Shown here one piece after another: positions 1 to 8,241 of a stretch of 47,303 bases of DNA (positions are counted from its first letter, which is position 1; each line of letters starts with the position of its first letter). Location: assembly GCA_003210895.1 (NCBI GenBank), contig QCUB01000006.1, positions 1 through 47,303 of the forward strand, read 5' to 3'. A model generated the notes under the pieces. The model was not told the DNA's origin. It did not search any database and was given only the letters and a program-made list of their open reading frames with translations. Source of the DNA: Prochlorococcus sp. AG-676-M04 (lineage in GTDB: Bacteria > Cyanobacteriota > Cyanobacteriia > PCC-6307 > Cyanobiaceae). The translations under genes and the position numbers were made by a program.

Positions 1-296
1 TACTTAAGGAAAATAATTTTGTAGTTATTGGAATTAGTAAGGATAGCGCTGCTTCACATCAGAAATTCATCGAAAAATTTGACTTACCTTTTGTTCTATT
101 GACTGACCCTGAACCTTTTAAAGTTTCTTCTGATTATGACAGTTATGGCCTTAAAAAATTTATGGGAAAGGAATATATGGGTATGATGAGAAATACTTTT
201 TTAATTGATGCTGAGGGTAAAGTTGAAAAAATTTATTTAAAGGTTAAAGCAGCTGTAATGGCTGACCACATTATTTCAGATTTAGGATTAAGGTAA
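1..296 (+). CDS. bcp: Bcp/PrxQ-type peroxiredoxin, C-terminal part (cut by window start)
   Basis: The frame beginning at base 3 is open from the window edge and runs through the listed 65-aa ORF, so the gene starts upstream and only about 97 residues are visible. The segment reads VVIGISKDSAASHQKF, then LPFVLLTDPE, then RNTFLIDAEGKV, the order seen in the C-terminal half of Bcp-type, thioredoxin-dependent peroxiredoxins, which reduce H2O2 and organic hydroperoxides in the cytoplasm. The peroxidatic cysteine motif lies in the missing part and cannot be checked. It converges on coaX with a 5-bp gap. Confidence 0.85.
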   Translation, partial: LKENNFVVIGISKDSAASHQKFIEKFDLPFVLLTDPEPFKVSSDYDSYGLKKFMGKEYMGMMRNTFLIDAEGKVEKIYLKVKAAVMADHIISDLGLR

Positions 297-301
297 ATAC
301 T

Positions 302-982
302 TTAATTATTGAAGTGTGAAATCATCCCTTGCATAACTAAATTTGGGGCTATAATAATTTCTTTATTTTTTTGCTTTAATATACTACCAATTATTTCAGA
401 ATCTCCTCCGCACATAATTAAAATATCTTTTGCAGGGTCAAATGATGAATTAATTACACCTATAAGAGAATTAGATACTCCTTTTAAAATTGAATCTTCT
501 GTCTTAATTAAAAAATCTTGAATAGGGATATAGTACTTTGTAGGAGCTTTGAGATTCTTAGTATATTGCTCCAAAGATTTAAACTGTGTAAGAAGACCAG
601 GTGCGATTTGCCCCCCGATAACAGAACCATTTGCAGTTAACTTGGTAAGTGATAAAGATGTTCCTAAATCTGCTATTAATAGATCCTTTTGAAGAGGGTT
701 TTCTATTATTTTTAATGCTTCCAAACAACCAAGAGCTCTATCAACCCCAAAATAATTAGGAAGGTTTTTTAATTTAATATCTTGAGTTTTGATTTCATTG
801 TCTTGCTTAAGAGAGAAATCAGGTAATACCCCTACAGATGCCCAAATTAAATTATTTAAATTGATATTTTTGGGTACTTTATTAGTCCTTTTTGTATGGG
901 AGAATCTATACTGATTTTGAAAATTTATTGCCCAATGAAACCTACTATTGCCAACTAATAGAAAATTAATATCTTCGACCAT
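302..982 (-). CDS. coaX: Type III pantothenate kinase
   Basis: 226 aa. This enzyme phosphorylates pantothenate, the first step of coenzyme A synthesis. It belongs to the ASKHA fold. The N-terminal LLVGNSRFHWA stands where the phosphate-binding DxGN(T/S) loop is expected, with V in the usual Asp position. DLGTSLSLT near residue 105 and GGQIAPGL near residue 123 are the central family motifs, and MCGGD lies near residue 190. The length is slightly short for the family (usually about 240-260 aa). It lies 17 bp downstream of cysH on the same strand and is probably cotranscribed with it. Confidence 0.86.
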   Translation of the reverse strand: MVEDINFLLVGNSRFHWAINFQNQYRFSHTKRTNKVPKNINLNNLIWASVGVLPDFSLKQDNEIKTQDIKLKNLPNYFGVDRALGCLEALKIIENPLQKDLLIADLGTSLSLTKLTANGSVIGGQIAPGLLTQFKSLEQYTKNLKAPTKYYIPIQDFLIKTEDSILKGVSNSLIGVINSSFDPAKDILIMCGGDSEIIGSILKQKNKEIIIAPNLVMQGMISHFNN

Positions 983-999
983 AGTCCTGAAATAAAATT

Positions 1000-1728
1000 T
1001 TAATTTTCAGTATGAATACCACATTCTTGTTTTATTCCGTTAAATCTTGTTGACCTGCCTTCATTATTAGTACTATCAGGAGAGCTAGAATGCCAATCTC
1101 CTACAGTTGAATAACCTTTTAAAAAAAGTGGGTGAGTAGGTAATTGATTTTCTTTCATATAATAAAAAATATCTTTATTTTTCCAGTTTAATAAAGGTCT
1201 TAAAGAAAGTCGTTCGCGTATCATTTCAATAAATTTCATTTTATTTCTATTATCTGTTTGTTCCGATCTCACACCACTCGCCCAGCAATATATATTTTTT
1301 TTATTTAAAGCATTTTCCAAAGGTTTAATTTTTCTTATTTCATGGTATTTATCTAAATCACTAGATTTATTAGTTTCCCAAAGTTTTCCGTATAAGGATT
1401 CCATTCTTGCTGGCGATAGTTCACTTTGTAAAACCTCAATCTCTAAAGATAAATCATTAATTAGTCTCTCTGCATACTTATATGTCTCTGATGGTAAGTA
1501 ACCAGTATCTATCCAAAAAATCTTAATTTTTTTTTGTAGTGAGCATTGATTCACCAAATGTAAAATAACTGATGATTGTATCCCAAAGCTTGTTGTAATA
1601 GCAAAGTGATTATTAAAGTTTTTATAACCCCATAGTAGTATTTCTTTAGGAGTCATATCTTTAAATTTTTTATTATGTCCGTCTAAATTAAGTTGAATAC
1701 TTTCTAGCGTTTTCTCAATCATTATCAA
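1000..1728 (-). CDS. cysH: Phosphoadenosine phosphosulfate reductase
   Basis: 242 aa. It reduces activated sulfate (PAPS or APS) to sulfite in assimilatory sulfate reduction. TTSFGIQSSVILH near residue 45 is the PP-loop, WIDTGYLPSETY follows, then SGVRSEQTDNR and RPLLNWKNKDI. The C-terminal tail ends ECGIH with the catalytic cysteine. The paired CC and CxxC cysteines of Fe-S-type APS reductases are absent; only single cysteines are seen (YCW, ECG), favouring the thioredoxin-dependent PAPS type. An internal Met two codons in is an alternative start. It is divergent from the NDH-2 gene across 89 bp. Confidence 0.9.
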   Translation of the reverse strand: MIMIEKTLESIQLNLDGHNKKFKDMTPKEILLWGYKNFNNHFAITTSFGIQSSVILHLVNQCSLQKKIKIFWIDTGYLPSETYKYAERLINDLSLEIEVLQSELSPARMESLYGKLWETNKSSDLDKYHEIRKIKPLENALNKKNIYCWASGVRSEQTDNRNKMKFIEMIRERLSLRPLLNWKNKDIFYYMKENQLPTHPLFLKGYSTVGDWHSSSPDSTNNEGRSTRFNGIKQECGIHTEN

Positions 1729-1767
1729 AGGTAATTAGGAATTAGAGGTTATTTCGCTCAGTTTGGA

Positions 1768-1773
1768 TATAAT
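1768..1773 (+). promoter_or_regulatory. Candidate -10 box for the NDH-2 gene
   Basis: A perfect TATAAT lies 44 bp upstream of the NDH-2 start in the 89-bp cysH/NDH-2 divergent spacer. No convincing -35 hexamer stands at the right distance, which is common in this low-G+C lineage. Confidence 0.4.
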
Positions 1774-1817
1774 TCGTTTAATTTAATAATACATTCAAGT
1801 TTAATAATATATCCTTC

Positions 1818-3002
1818 ATGAAATCAATAAAAAAACCAATAGTAATAGTTGGTGCAGGCTTTGGTGGTATGACAGTTGCTTCACATTTAAAGAGACTAAA
1901 TCCTTCTTTACCAATTCTAGTAGTTGATTCTGAAGAAAAGTTTGTATTTAAACCTTTGATGTATGAAGTTTTAAGTGAAGAATTACAAATGTGGGAAGCT
2001 GCTCCTGAATTTGCAAATATATTTTCTAATTTAGGTATAACTTTTCTAAGAAATTGTTTAACTAAAATTAGATTTGACGAAAATATTCTTGAATTTAATG
2101 ACGATTTAAATTTAGGTTATGAATTTTTGATTCTTTGTACAGGATCTTTATCTAGTACTTTCTCAATTAAAGGTGTGGATGAAAATTGTTATTTTTTTAA
2201 TAATATAAATGACCTTAAGAAATTAAAAACTTCTTTACAAAAAATCGAGAATAATAAAATTAAGAAAAACTTATTTATAGTTGGAGCCGGTCCTTCTGGT
2301 GTAGAAATTGCCTGTAAAGTTGACGATATATATAAAAATAAATTTGATATTACTATTATTGAAAGGTCTAATGAGATTTTAAGTAATAATAAGATTTTTA
2401 ATCGAGAAGAAGCTGAGAAAGCCTTAGAAAGGAGAAAAATTAATCTTCTTTTAAACTCATCTGTAAAGGAAATTTCAGATCAAAAAATTATTATTCTCAA
2501 TGATTCAGAGATAAAAGACTTAGATCAGGATGTTGTTATTTGGACTGCCGGTGTGAAACCTAACTTACTTTATATTGACGAGAAAGTAAAACAAATAAAC
2601 GGAAGAATTTTAGTGAATGAAAAATTTCAGATAGATAATTTTATAAATTCTTTTGCTATTGGTGATATTTCAATTATTAAAGGCATGGAAGATTTACCTT
2701 TGACGGCACAAGTTGCTATGCAACAAGGAAATCATCTCGCTAAAAATATGGAACTACTTTTTCAAGAAAAAGAACTTTTGCCTTTTGAATTCCAAGATAA
2801 TGGTGAAATGATTAGTTTAGGAATTGGGGAAGCATCAATTTCTGCTCTAGGTGTGACTTTATCAGGGAAATTAGCATTTGAGGCAAGAAGATTAATATAT
2901 GCTTCAAAATTGCCTGCTATTAGTAAAAGCTTACAATCTACAGCTTCTTGGTTATTTCAAAAAAAATCTATTTTGAATAAAGTTATTAATAAAACACCAT
3001 AA
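1818..3002 (+). CDS. Type II NAD(P)H:quinone oxidoreductase (NDH-2)
   Basis: 394 aa single-chain FAD enzyme that passes electrons from NAD(P)H to membrane quinones without pumping protons. Two Rossmann dinucleotide-binding motifs are visible: IVGAGFGGMTVA near residue 10 for FAD and FIVGAGPSGVEIA near residue 155 for NAD(P)H. VVIWTAGVKPN near residue 240 and FAIGD near residue 280 are standard for the family, and the LTAQVAMQQG segment follows. No transmembrane helix is evident, so membrane association is probably peripheral through the C-terminus. The permease gene follows 59 bp later on the same strand. Confidence 0.88.
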   Translation: MKSIKKPIVIVGAGFGGMTVASHLKRLNPSLPILVVDSEEKFVFKPLMYEVLSEELQMWEAAPEFANIFSNLGITFLRNCLTKIRFDENILEFNDDLNLGYEFLILCTGSLSSTFSIKGVDENCYFFNNINDLKKLKTSLQKIENNKIKKNLFIVGAGPSGVEIACKVDDIYKNKFDITIIERSNEILSNNKIFNREEAEKALERRKINLLLNSSVKEISDQKIIILNDSEIKDLDQDVVIWTAGVKPNLLYIDEKVKQINGRILVNEKFQIDNFINSFAIGDISIIKGMEDLPLTAQVAMQQGNHLAKNMELLFQEKELLPFEFQDNGEMISLGIGEASISALGVTLSGKLAFEARRLIYASKLPAISKSLQSTASWLFQKKSILNKVINKTP

Positions 3003-3061
3003 ATAAGTTTAAACTTTTTTGGAATATTGTTTATAGGTATATTGAGTTAAATAAGTTTAAT

Positions 3062-4870
3062 ATGAATCTAATTTCTTTTTTTAGTAATAATTTCGATGCT
3101 TTAATAACAGTATTAGTTTTGTTTCTATCATTAATCTTATTTATAAGAAATACCATTGCGCCTGAATTAACTGGATTATTATGCGTTGGAATATTTATTG
3201 TAACTGGAGTACTAACCCCTGAAAAAGCTCTGAGTGGTTTTGGAAGCCCATCTTTAATAACTTTAATGGGTTTATTTGCAGTTTCATCTGCATTATTCAA
3301 AAGTGGCGCTTTAGACAGAGTAAGAGAGCTTATATCTTCTGAAAATATTAAAACACCTAGAAAATTAATCTCACTTATAACTTTTTTAATAGCTCCAATA
3401 TCTGGAATTGTTCCTAATACCCCTGTTGTAGCATCTCTTTTACCCTTGATTGAAGGTTGGTGTGAACGGCGCAATATTTCACCTTCTAAAGTACTTTTAC
3501 CATTATCTTTCGCAACTTTATTAGGAGGTACACTTACACTATTAGGTAGCTCGGTAAATCTTTTAGTTAGTGATATTAGTCAGCAATTAGGCTATGGTCC
3601 TCTTGAATTATTTAGCTTAACTTCAATAGGGATTCCAGTTTGGTTAATAGGCACAATGTATATGATCTTAGTCTCTGATTTACTTTTACCTGATAGAGGA
3701 AGAAATAAAGATTTTATTAAAAATGGTAATATGAATATTTATTTTACAGAAGTTACTATTCCTTTTTCCTCAGAATTAGTGGGACAATCTGTCAGAAATA
3801 GTAGATTACAAAGACGATTTGATGTTGATGTTCTTGAGTTGCAAAGGAATGGAAAAGTTATACTACCTCCTCTGGCAGATCGAAAATTTGAACCTGAAGA
3901 TAGGTTAATAGTACGTGTTACGCGGGCAGACTTATTGCGATTACAACAAGAACATACAATTTTATTAGCTGAAAATAAGGAACCTTTAGGAGGTACTAGT
4001 GTTCTTTCTAATGAAGAAGGTACAAAAACGTTTGAAGCATTGTTACCTGCAGGATCAACATTAGCAGGAGCAAGCTTGAGAGAACTCAGATTTAGGCAAC
4101 GCCATAATGCAACCGTTTTAGCCCTTCGCAGAGGTCAACAAACTGTTCAGGAAAGATTAGGTGAAGCTGTCTTGAGAGCAGGCGATGTATTATTACTTCA
4201 GGCACCTCTGGATTCAATAAGAGGTTTACAAGCAAGTAATGACTTATTAATTTTGGATCAATTTGAAGATGATTTACCAGTTTTAATTAGAAAACCAATT
4301 GCCATTGCAATCGCAATTGGTATGGTTCTGTTGCCCTCTTTATCTAATATTCCCTTAGTAGGTTCAGTACTTCTAGCAGTTATAGCGATGGTTGCTTGTG
4401 GATGTTTGCGTCCCGCAGAAATTCAAAGATCAATTAGGCTTGATATTATTTTATTATTGGGATCATTATCTAGTTTCAGTGTAGCTATGCAAGTTACTGG
4501 CTTAGCCGATTTAATAGCGATAAATTTGAATTTTGTTTTAAATGGGTTGCCTCTCTATTTTGCTTTAATGGTAATTTTTGTAGCTACTGTATTGCTTACT
4601 CAATTTATAAGCAATGCTGCTTCTGTTGCGTTGATATTGCCTGTAGCTATACAGTTTTCCAGTGTTCTGGGGATCTCACCAAATGCCTTGATTATGCTTG
4701 TATTGTTCGGTGCAAGTCAATCTTTCTTAACTCCAATGGGTTATCAAACAAATTTAATGGTGTATGGGCCTGGACGATACAAATTTTTTGATATTGCGAA
4801 ATACGGCGCTGGTTTAACACTTATAATGTCTTTAACAGTACCGGCTTTGATAATTTTAAATTTTAATTAA
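3062..4870 (+). CDS. SLC13/DASS-type permease with two internal RCK_C (TrkA-C) domains
   Basis: 602 aa. Two hydrophobic blocks (about residues 10-210 and 410-600) flank a soluble insert. The membrane halves contain paired SLC13-like motifs: PNTPVVASLLP near residue 118 and NAASVALILPVAIQ near residue 515. The insert holds two tandem RCK_C-like repeats at about residues 225-300 and 320-395, each ending with a D(R/V)L(I/L)(V/L) strand. Relatives are annotated as sodium/sulfate or SAC1-like transporters. With cysH nearby sulfate is plausible, but the substrate is inferred only. ktrB starts 9 bp downstream, suggesting an ion-transport operon. Confidence 0.82.
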   Translation: MNLISFFSNNFDALITVLVLFLSLILFIRNTIAPELTGLLCVGIFIVTGVLTPEKALSGFGSPSLITLMGLFAVSSALFKSGALDRVRELISSENIKTPRKLISLITFLIAPISGIVPNTPVVASLLPLIEGWCERRNISPSKVLLPLSFATLLGGTLTLLGSSVNLLVSDISQQLGYGPLELFSLTSIGIPVWLIGTMYMILVSDLLLPDRGRNKDFIKNGNMNIYFTEVTIPFSSELVGQSVRNSRLQRRFDVDVLELQRNGKVILPPLADRKFEPEDRLIVRVTRADLLRLQQEHTILLAENKEPLGGTSVLSNEEGTKTFEALLPAGSTLAGASLRELRFRQRHNATVLALRRGQQTVQERLGEAVLRAGDVLLLQAPLDSIRGLQASNDLLILDQFEDDLPVLIRKPIAIAIAIGMVLLPSLSNIPLVGSVLLAVIAMVACGCLRPAEIQRSIRLDIILLLGSLSSFSVAMQVTGLADLIAINLNFVLNGLPLYFALMVIFVATVLLTQFISNAASVALILPVAIQFSSVLGISPNALIMLVLFGASQSFLTPMGYQTNLMVYGPGRYKFFDIAKYGAGLTLIMSLTVPALIILNFN

Positions 4871-4879
4871 ATAAATAAA

Positions 4880-6283
4880 GTGAAAATAAAGAACGTAGTT
4901 TATAAATTAAAAGAAATATACAGAAAGTTATCTGTACCTCAATTCACAATTGTCACAGGATTACTTATTATTTTTTTTGGGACCCTAATTTTAAGTTCCC
5001 CATTATGTTCTTCATCAGATGTGGGATTGTGGGAGGCATTCTTTACATCAACTTCTGCAATAACTGTAACGGGGTTAACTATTATTGATGTAGGGGTTGA
5101 TTTAAATATTTGTGGACAAATTTTATTAGCCTTTATGCTTTTATCAGGTGGTTTAGGCTTGATGGCTATTACTACTTTTTTACAAGGTTTTGTAGTCAAA
5201 GGGACTCAGCTTAGAACTAGATTGGATAAAGGTAAGACTCTCGATGAATTTGGGGTTGGAGGAATAGGTAGAACTTTTCAAAGTATTGCTATTACTGCAA
5301 TATCTATTATTACTTTTGGAGCAATAGTATTATACTTTTTTGGTTTTTTTGACATTCAAAATAATTGGGAAAGACTTTGGTCCTCAATTTTTCATAGCAT
5401 TTCTGCATATAACAATGCAGGTTTTTCTTTATGGTCTAACAGCTTAGAAGACTATCGATCTAATTTTGTGGTTAATATTGTATTTATCTTTTTAATAGTT
5501 ATGGGTGGACTTGGTTGGAGAGTGATTGACGATATATGGAGTAATAGAAAAAATCTTTCATATAAAAAATTGAGTCTTCATTCTCGTCTAGTTATTAGGA
5601 CAACTTTTTCCTTAATAATTTTTGGATCAATAGGTTTTTTCGTAACAGAGACATTATTAAATAGTCAAATTTTTAGTGATCTAAATTTCTTTGAGAAAAT
5701 ATTATCATCTATTTTTGAAACTGTTAGTGCGAGAACAGCAGGATTTACAAATTTTCCAATATCTTTAAATTCAATCTCAGATACTGGTCTTTTGTTATTG
5801 ATGACATTAATGTTTATTGGGGCAAGCACAGGTGGTACAGGTGGAGGAATAAAAACTACAACTTTTATTGCTTTAATGGCTGCAACGAGATCAACGTTAA
5901 GGGGACAGAAAGATGTAATTATTAGTAATAGATTGATTTCAGATAAAGTTATTTTAAAAGCAGTCGGGATAACTGTTGGTTCTTTACTTTTTGTGCTTTT
6001 AATGGCTATGTTACTTAGTACTACTAATACTTTTATTAAAAAGGAATCATTTACATTTCTAGAAATCCTTTTTACTTGTATTTCTGCATTCGCAACAGTA
6101 GGATTTGATATCGGTTTAACAGCAAAATTAAATCATTTTGGTCAATTTATTTTAATTATTGGTATGTTCGTAGGAAGACTTGGTATCCTTTTGCTTTTAA
6201 GTGCTCTTTGGCAGGCTCTGTATAAGAGTAGAATAGATAGGCAAAAAAGAATTGGCTATCCAAAAGCCGATCTTTATGTTTAG
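4880..6283 (+). CDS. ktrB: Ktr/Trk-family K+ (Na+-dependent) uptake channel subunit
   Basis: 467 aa from a GTG start. It is the membrane pore of a potassium uptake system. The four pseudo-repeated pore loops are visible with their selectivity glycines: TVTGLTIID near residue 63, NNAGFSLW near 180, RTAGFTNFP near 285 and ATVGFDIGL near 405. STGGTGGGIKT near residue 318 resembles the gating loop region of KtrB. It sits between an RCK_C-bearing permease and the cytoplasmic KtrA gene, with 19 bp to ktrA. Some cyanobacterial homologues are annotated as Na+ transporters (NtpJ), so the exact cation is inferred. Confidence 0.88.
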   Translation: MKIKNVVYKLKEIYRKLSVPQFTIVTGLLIIFFGTLILSSPLCSSSDVGLWEAFFTSTSAITVTGLTIIDVGVDLNICGQILLAFMLLSGGLGLMAITTFLQGFVVKGTQLRTRLDKGKTLDEFGVGGIGRTFQSIAITAISIITFGAIVLYFFGFFDIQNNWERLWSSIFHSISAYNNAGFSLWSNSLEDYRSNFVVNIVFIFLIVMGGLGWRVIDDIWSNRKNLSYKKLSLHSRLVIRTTFSLIIFGSIGFFVTETLLNSQIFSDLNFFEKILSSIFETVSARTAGFTNFPISLNSISDTGLLLLMTLMFIGASTGGTGGGIKTTTFIALMAATRSTLRGQKDVIISNRLISDKVILKAVGITVGSLLFVLLMAMLLSTTNTFIKKESFTFLEILFTCISAFATVGFDIGLTAKLNHFGQFILIIGMFVGRLGILLLLSALWQALYKSRIDRQKRIGYPKADLYV

Positions 6284-6302
6284 CCTTTACTAAAAATTTA
6301 TT

Positions 6303-7007
6303 ATGGCTGATTGGTGGCAATGGTCTGCAAAAAAACAAGAGGAAGCTCTAACTTTTGCAGTTGTAGGAGTTGGTAGATTTGGAACGGCTGTTTGTAGAGA
6401 ACTTATACATAATGGAGTAGAAGTTTTAGCTGCAGACTCTTCAGAAAAGGCGATTGATGATTTAAGACAATTAGAACCTTCCATAGAGGCGAGGGTAATA
6501 GACTGTACAGATGAAGAATCTATGAAAGAATCAGGTATTTTGGAAATGAATACAGTTGTAGTGGGTATTAGCGAGCCAATTGAAGCAAGTATTACTACTA
6601 CTCTTATTACTAAGGATAGTGAGGGATCAAAAGTAAAAAGAGTAATCGCAAGAGCAACGAGTGATTTACATGAAAAGATGTTAAAAAGAGTAGGAGCTGA
6701 TAAAGTTGTCTTCCCTTCTAGAATGCAAGGTGAAAGATTAGGTTTAGAACTTGTTAGACCCAACCTTATTGAAAGATTAGAATTGGATAATCAAACTGGA
6801 ATAGATGAAATAACTGTTCCAGAGGAATTTATTGGTAGATCTTTAAGAGATTTAAATTTAAGAAAGAATTATTTAGTTAATGTTCTTGCTGCTGGCCCTC
6901 CAGAACAATTAACAGTAAATCCTCCTGCAAAATATATACTCGAGAGAGGAAATATTTTGGTAGTTATGGGAAAAACTGTAGATTTACAAAAACTACCTCA
7001 AAATTAA
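6303..7007 (+). CDS. ktrA: Ktr/Trk K+ uptake regulatory subunit (RCK protein)
   Basis: 234 aa cytoplasmic RCK protein that binds nucleotides and gates KtrB. FAVVGVGRFGTAV near residue 18 is the GxGxxG Rossmann loop and the β2 end (VLAADSS) carries the acidic residue that holds ribose. RCK_C starts near residue 155 (GIDEITVPEEFIGRSL) and ends VVMGKTVDLQKL. It directly follows ktrB, so the two are expected to be cotranscribed. Its stop overlaps the end of the convergent RHH-like gene by 4 bp. Confidence 0.9.
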   Translation: MADWWQWSAKKQEEALTFAVVGVGRFGTAVCRELIHNGVEVLAADSSEKAIDDLRQLEPSIEARVIDCTDEESMKESGILEMNTVVVGISEPIEASITTTLITKDSEGSKVKRVIARATSDLHEKMLKRVGADKVVFPSRMQGERLGLELVRPNLIERLELDNQTGIDEITVPEEFIGRSLRDLNLRKNYLVNVLAAGPPEQLTVNPPAKYILERGNILVVMGKTVDLQKLPQN

Positions 7008-7312
7008 TTATTATCCGATTTTTTAATATATCTAATCCTTTGAGGAGCCCCTTTTAATCTTTTAATACTTTGTCTTTCTAATGTATCTCTAAAATTATCG
7101 GTATTAATATTTGAATCTGAGGTCAGAGATTTGGACTCTCTTTCAAAACGATTTTTAATTCCTTCTTGAATCAAAACCTTTGCCATATTACTTATAGTTC
7201 TTGATTCATTCTCAGCTAAAATGGTTAGTTTTTCACAAACTAATTCTGGAATAACTACTTGTATTCTCGGGGATTTGGGCTTCCCGTTAGTTGAGTTTTG
7301 GCGGGTTGCCAT
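7004..7312 (-). CDS. Small ribbon-helix-helix (CopG-like) DNA-binding protein, putative
   Basis: 102 aa. Residues 15-52 read like an RHH fold: a short β-strand (RIQVVIPELV), a helix (CEKLTILAENES), then RTISNMAKVLIQEGI as the second helix. The rest is basic and low-complexity. RHH proteins usually bind palindromic operators as dimers and often repress themselves. The divergent spacer upstream of its start carries a 10-bp palindrome and an inverted repeat (separate entry), consistent with autoregulation. The family call rests on pattern only; a domain search would settle it. Confidence 0.6.
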   Translation of the reverse strand: MATRQNSTNGKPKSPRIQVVIPELVCEKLTILAENESRTISNMAKVLIQEGIKNRFERESKSLTSDSNINTDNFRDTLERQSIKRLKGAPQRIRYIKKSDNN

Positions 7313-7333
7313 TAGTCAAACTTCATAACTGTT

Positions 7334-7379
7334 ACTTATAAGTATACACAGTTAGTCAAGGGTAGTATCTTTGTGTATA
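7334..7379. promoter_or_regulatory. Candidate operator region: palindrome plus inverted repeat
   Basis: The 116-bp spacer between the RHH-like gene and the divergent 112-aa gene holds a perfect 10-bp palindrome ACTTATAAGT (7334-7343). Starting at its last base is TATACACA (7343-7350), repeated in inverse as TGTGTATA (7372-7379) with a 21-bp gap. The arms are 29 bp apart, close to three helical turns. Palindromic sites beside an RHH gene suggest an autoregulatory operator; binding is inferred. Confidence 0.4.
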
Positions 7380-7428
7380 TTAATAGTAAGGATATAAGCC
7401 ATTGATTAATTAGTTCCTTGCTTACATT

Positions 7429-7767
7429 ATGAAAAATTCAAGAAAACTTGAGTCATCTCAAAGATCAACAATTGACAAAAAGAACAAAAAACTAAGCCAA
7501 TCTGATTCTTTAAATAATGAAAATAATGATGTATTAGTATCCGCAGTGATTAGTCCATATTTATTGACACATCTGCATCAAATTCTTCAGCGTTCTGAAT
7601 ATTATGCTAAGAAAGATGGAAGAATATCTCATGCAGCTAATTTTGCAAAGCTCAGAAAAGTTTTATGTTCAGATGCAAGAAGTATGGCAGATGCCTCAGC
7701 TAAAGAAATAAATGATGCTGATCATGATTTATCTATAAATAAATATAATGAACAAAATGTAGCGTGA
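7429..7767 (+). CDS. Conserved-type hypothetical protein, 112 aa
   Basis: Not recognised as a named family. The first 35 residues are polar and Lys/Ser/Asn-rich and probably disordered. A structured core follows (VSAVISPYLLTHLHQILQRS near residue 38 and AANFAKLRKVLCSDARSMAD near residue 65), with amphipathic helices. There is no signal peptide or membrane segment. It is divergent from the RHH-like gene and 32 bp upstream of the Nif11-like gene, possibly in one transcript. Codon use and base composition match the neighbours, so it is likely a real gene. Confidence 0.7.
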   Translation: MKNSRKLESSQRSTIDKKNKKLSQSDSLNNENNDVLVSAVISPYLLTHLHQILQRSEYYAKKDGRISHAANFAKLRKVLCSDARSMADASAKEINDADHDLSINKYNEQNVA

Positions 7768-7799
7768 GGTAATAGTCTATTGATATGAATACATGAAAG

Positions 7800-8033
7800 A
7801 TGATGACTAGTAATGTTGAAAAACTCTATAATTTAATTGCAGAGGATTCAAGAAAAAAACAAAGTTTATTTTTGATGGCCCTAAATAATCCAAAATCAGC
7901 TTTGGAAAAAATTTGTGAGATTGGTAGAGAACAAGATATTCAGGTTACTAAAGAAGAGGTTGTAGAATATTTGTCTACTATTGATGATGATGCAACTAAA
8001 TTATGGCTGATTAAGGCTCGAGGTGGTCTTTAG
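7800..8033 (+). CDS. Nif11-like small protein ending in Gly-Gly-Leu
   Basis: 77 aa. The pattern VEKLYNLIAED..., ...ALEKICEIGREQDIQVTKEEVVEYL resembles the Nif11 domain, the leader-peptide family abundant in picocyanobacteria (it includes the leaders of prochlorosin-type lanthipeptides). The protein stops at ARGGL, where Nif11 leaders normally have a GG/GA cleavage site followed by a core peptide, so no core is present. No modifying enzyme or transporter of that type is nearby. Nif11-like proteins without cores also exist, so the function is unknown. Its last 33 bp overlap a convergent small gene. Confidence 0.6.
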   Translation: MMTSNVEKLYNLIAEDSRKKQSLFLMALNNPKSALEKICEIGREQDIQVTKEEVVEYLSTIDDDATKLWLIKARGGL

Positions 8034-8171
8034 TAAAGTTTCTTGATTATTTATTGGTGTTATTCTTCTGTTATATCCTCCACCGCCAGCTAATGTCCAA
8101 AAAAACCAATAACTTGGTATTGCTAATGCCGCAGCTATGAAAATTACTACGATTTGTTCTATTCTTTTCAT
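8001..8171 (-). CDS. Small single-span membrane protein, 56 aa (not in ORF track)
   Basis: An ATG ORF on the minus strand begins MKRIEQIVVIFIAAALAI and continues PSYWFFWTLAGGGGYNRR, giving one clear hydrophobic segment (about residues 6-28), a glycine run, then a polar tail. It fills an otherwise empty 208-bp gap between two plus-strand genes. It runs convergently 33 bp into the Nif11-like gene. No family is recognised. The clean signal-anchor-like profile supports a real small membrane protein; expression data or conservation of the ORF would confirm it. Confidence 0.6.
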   Translation of the reverse strand: MKRIEQIVVIFIAAALAIPSYWFFWTLAGGGGYNRRITPINNQETLLKTTSSLNQP

Positions 8172-8241
8172 ATCATAATTTTATTCCACAATAATTTTTT
8201 TTGGTCAAAAGTCTTTTATTTTGTAAATTCAATTTTTTAAA

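Noticed and set aside
309-521. 70-aa plus-strand ORF
   Set aside because: Antisense shadow inside coaX; the minus-strand protein has clear family motifs.
3031-3474. 147-aa minus-strand ORF
   Set aside because: Antisense to the SLC13-type permease; no sensible protein profile.
6290-6763. 157-aa minus-strand ORF over ktrA
   Set aside because: Shadow of ktrA; Ser/Thr/Pro-rich reverse translation typical of antisense frames.
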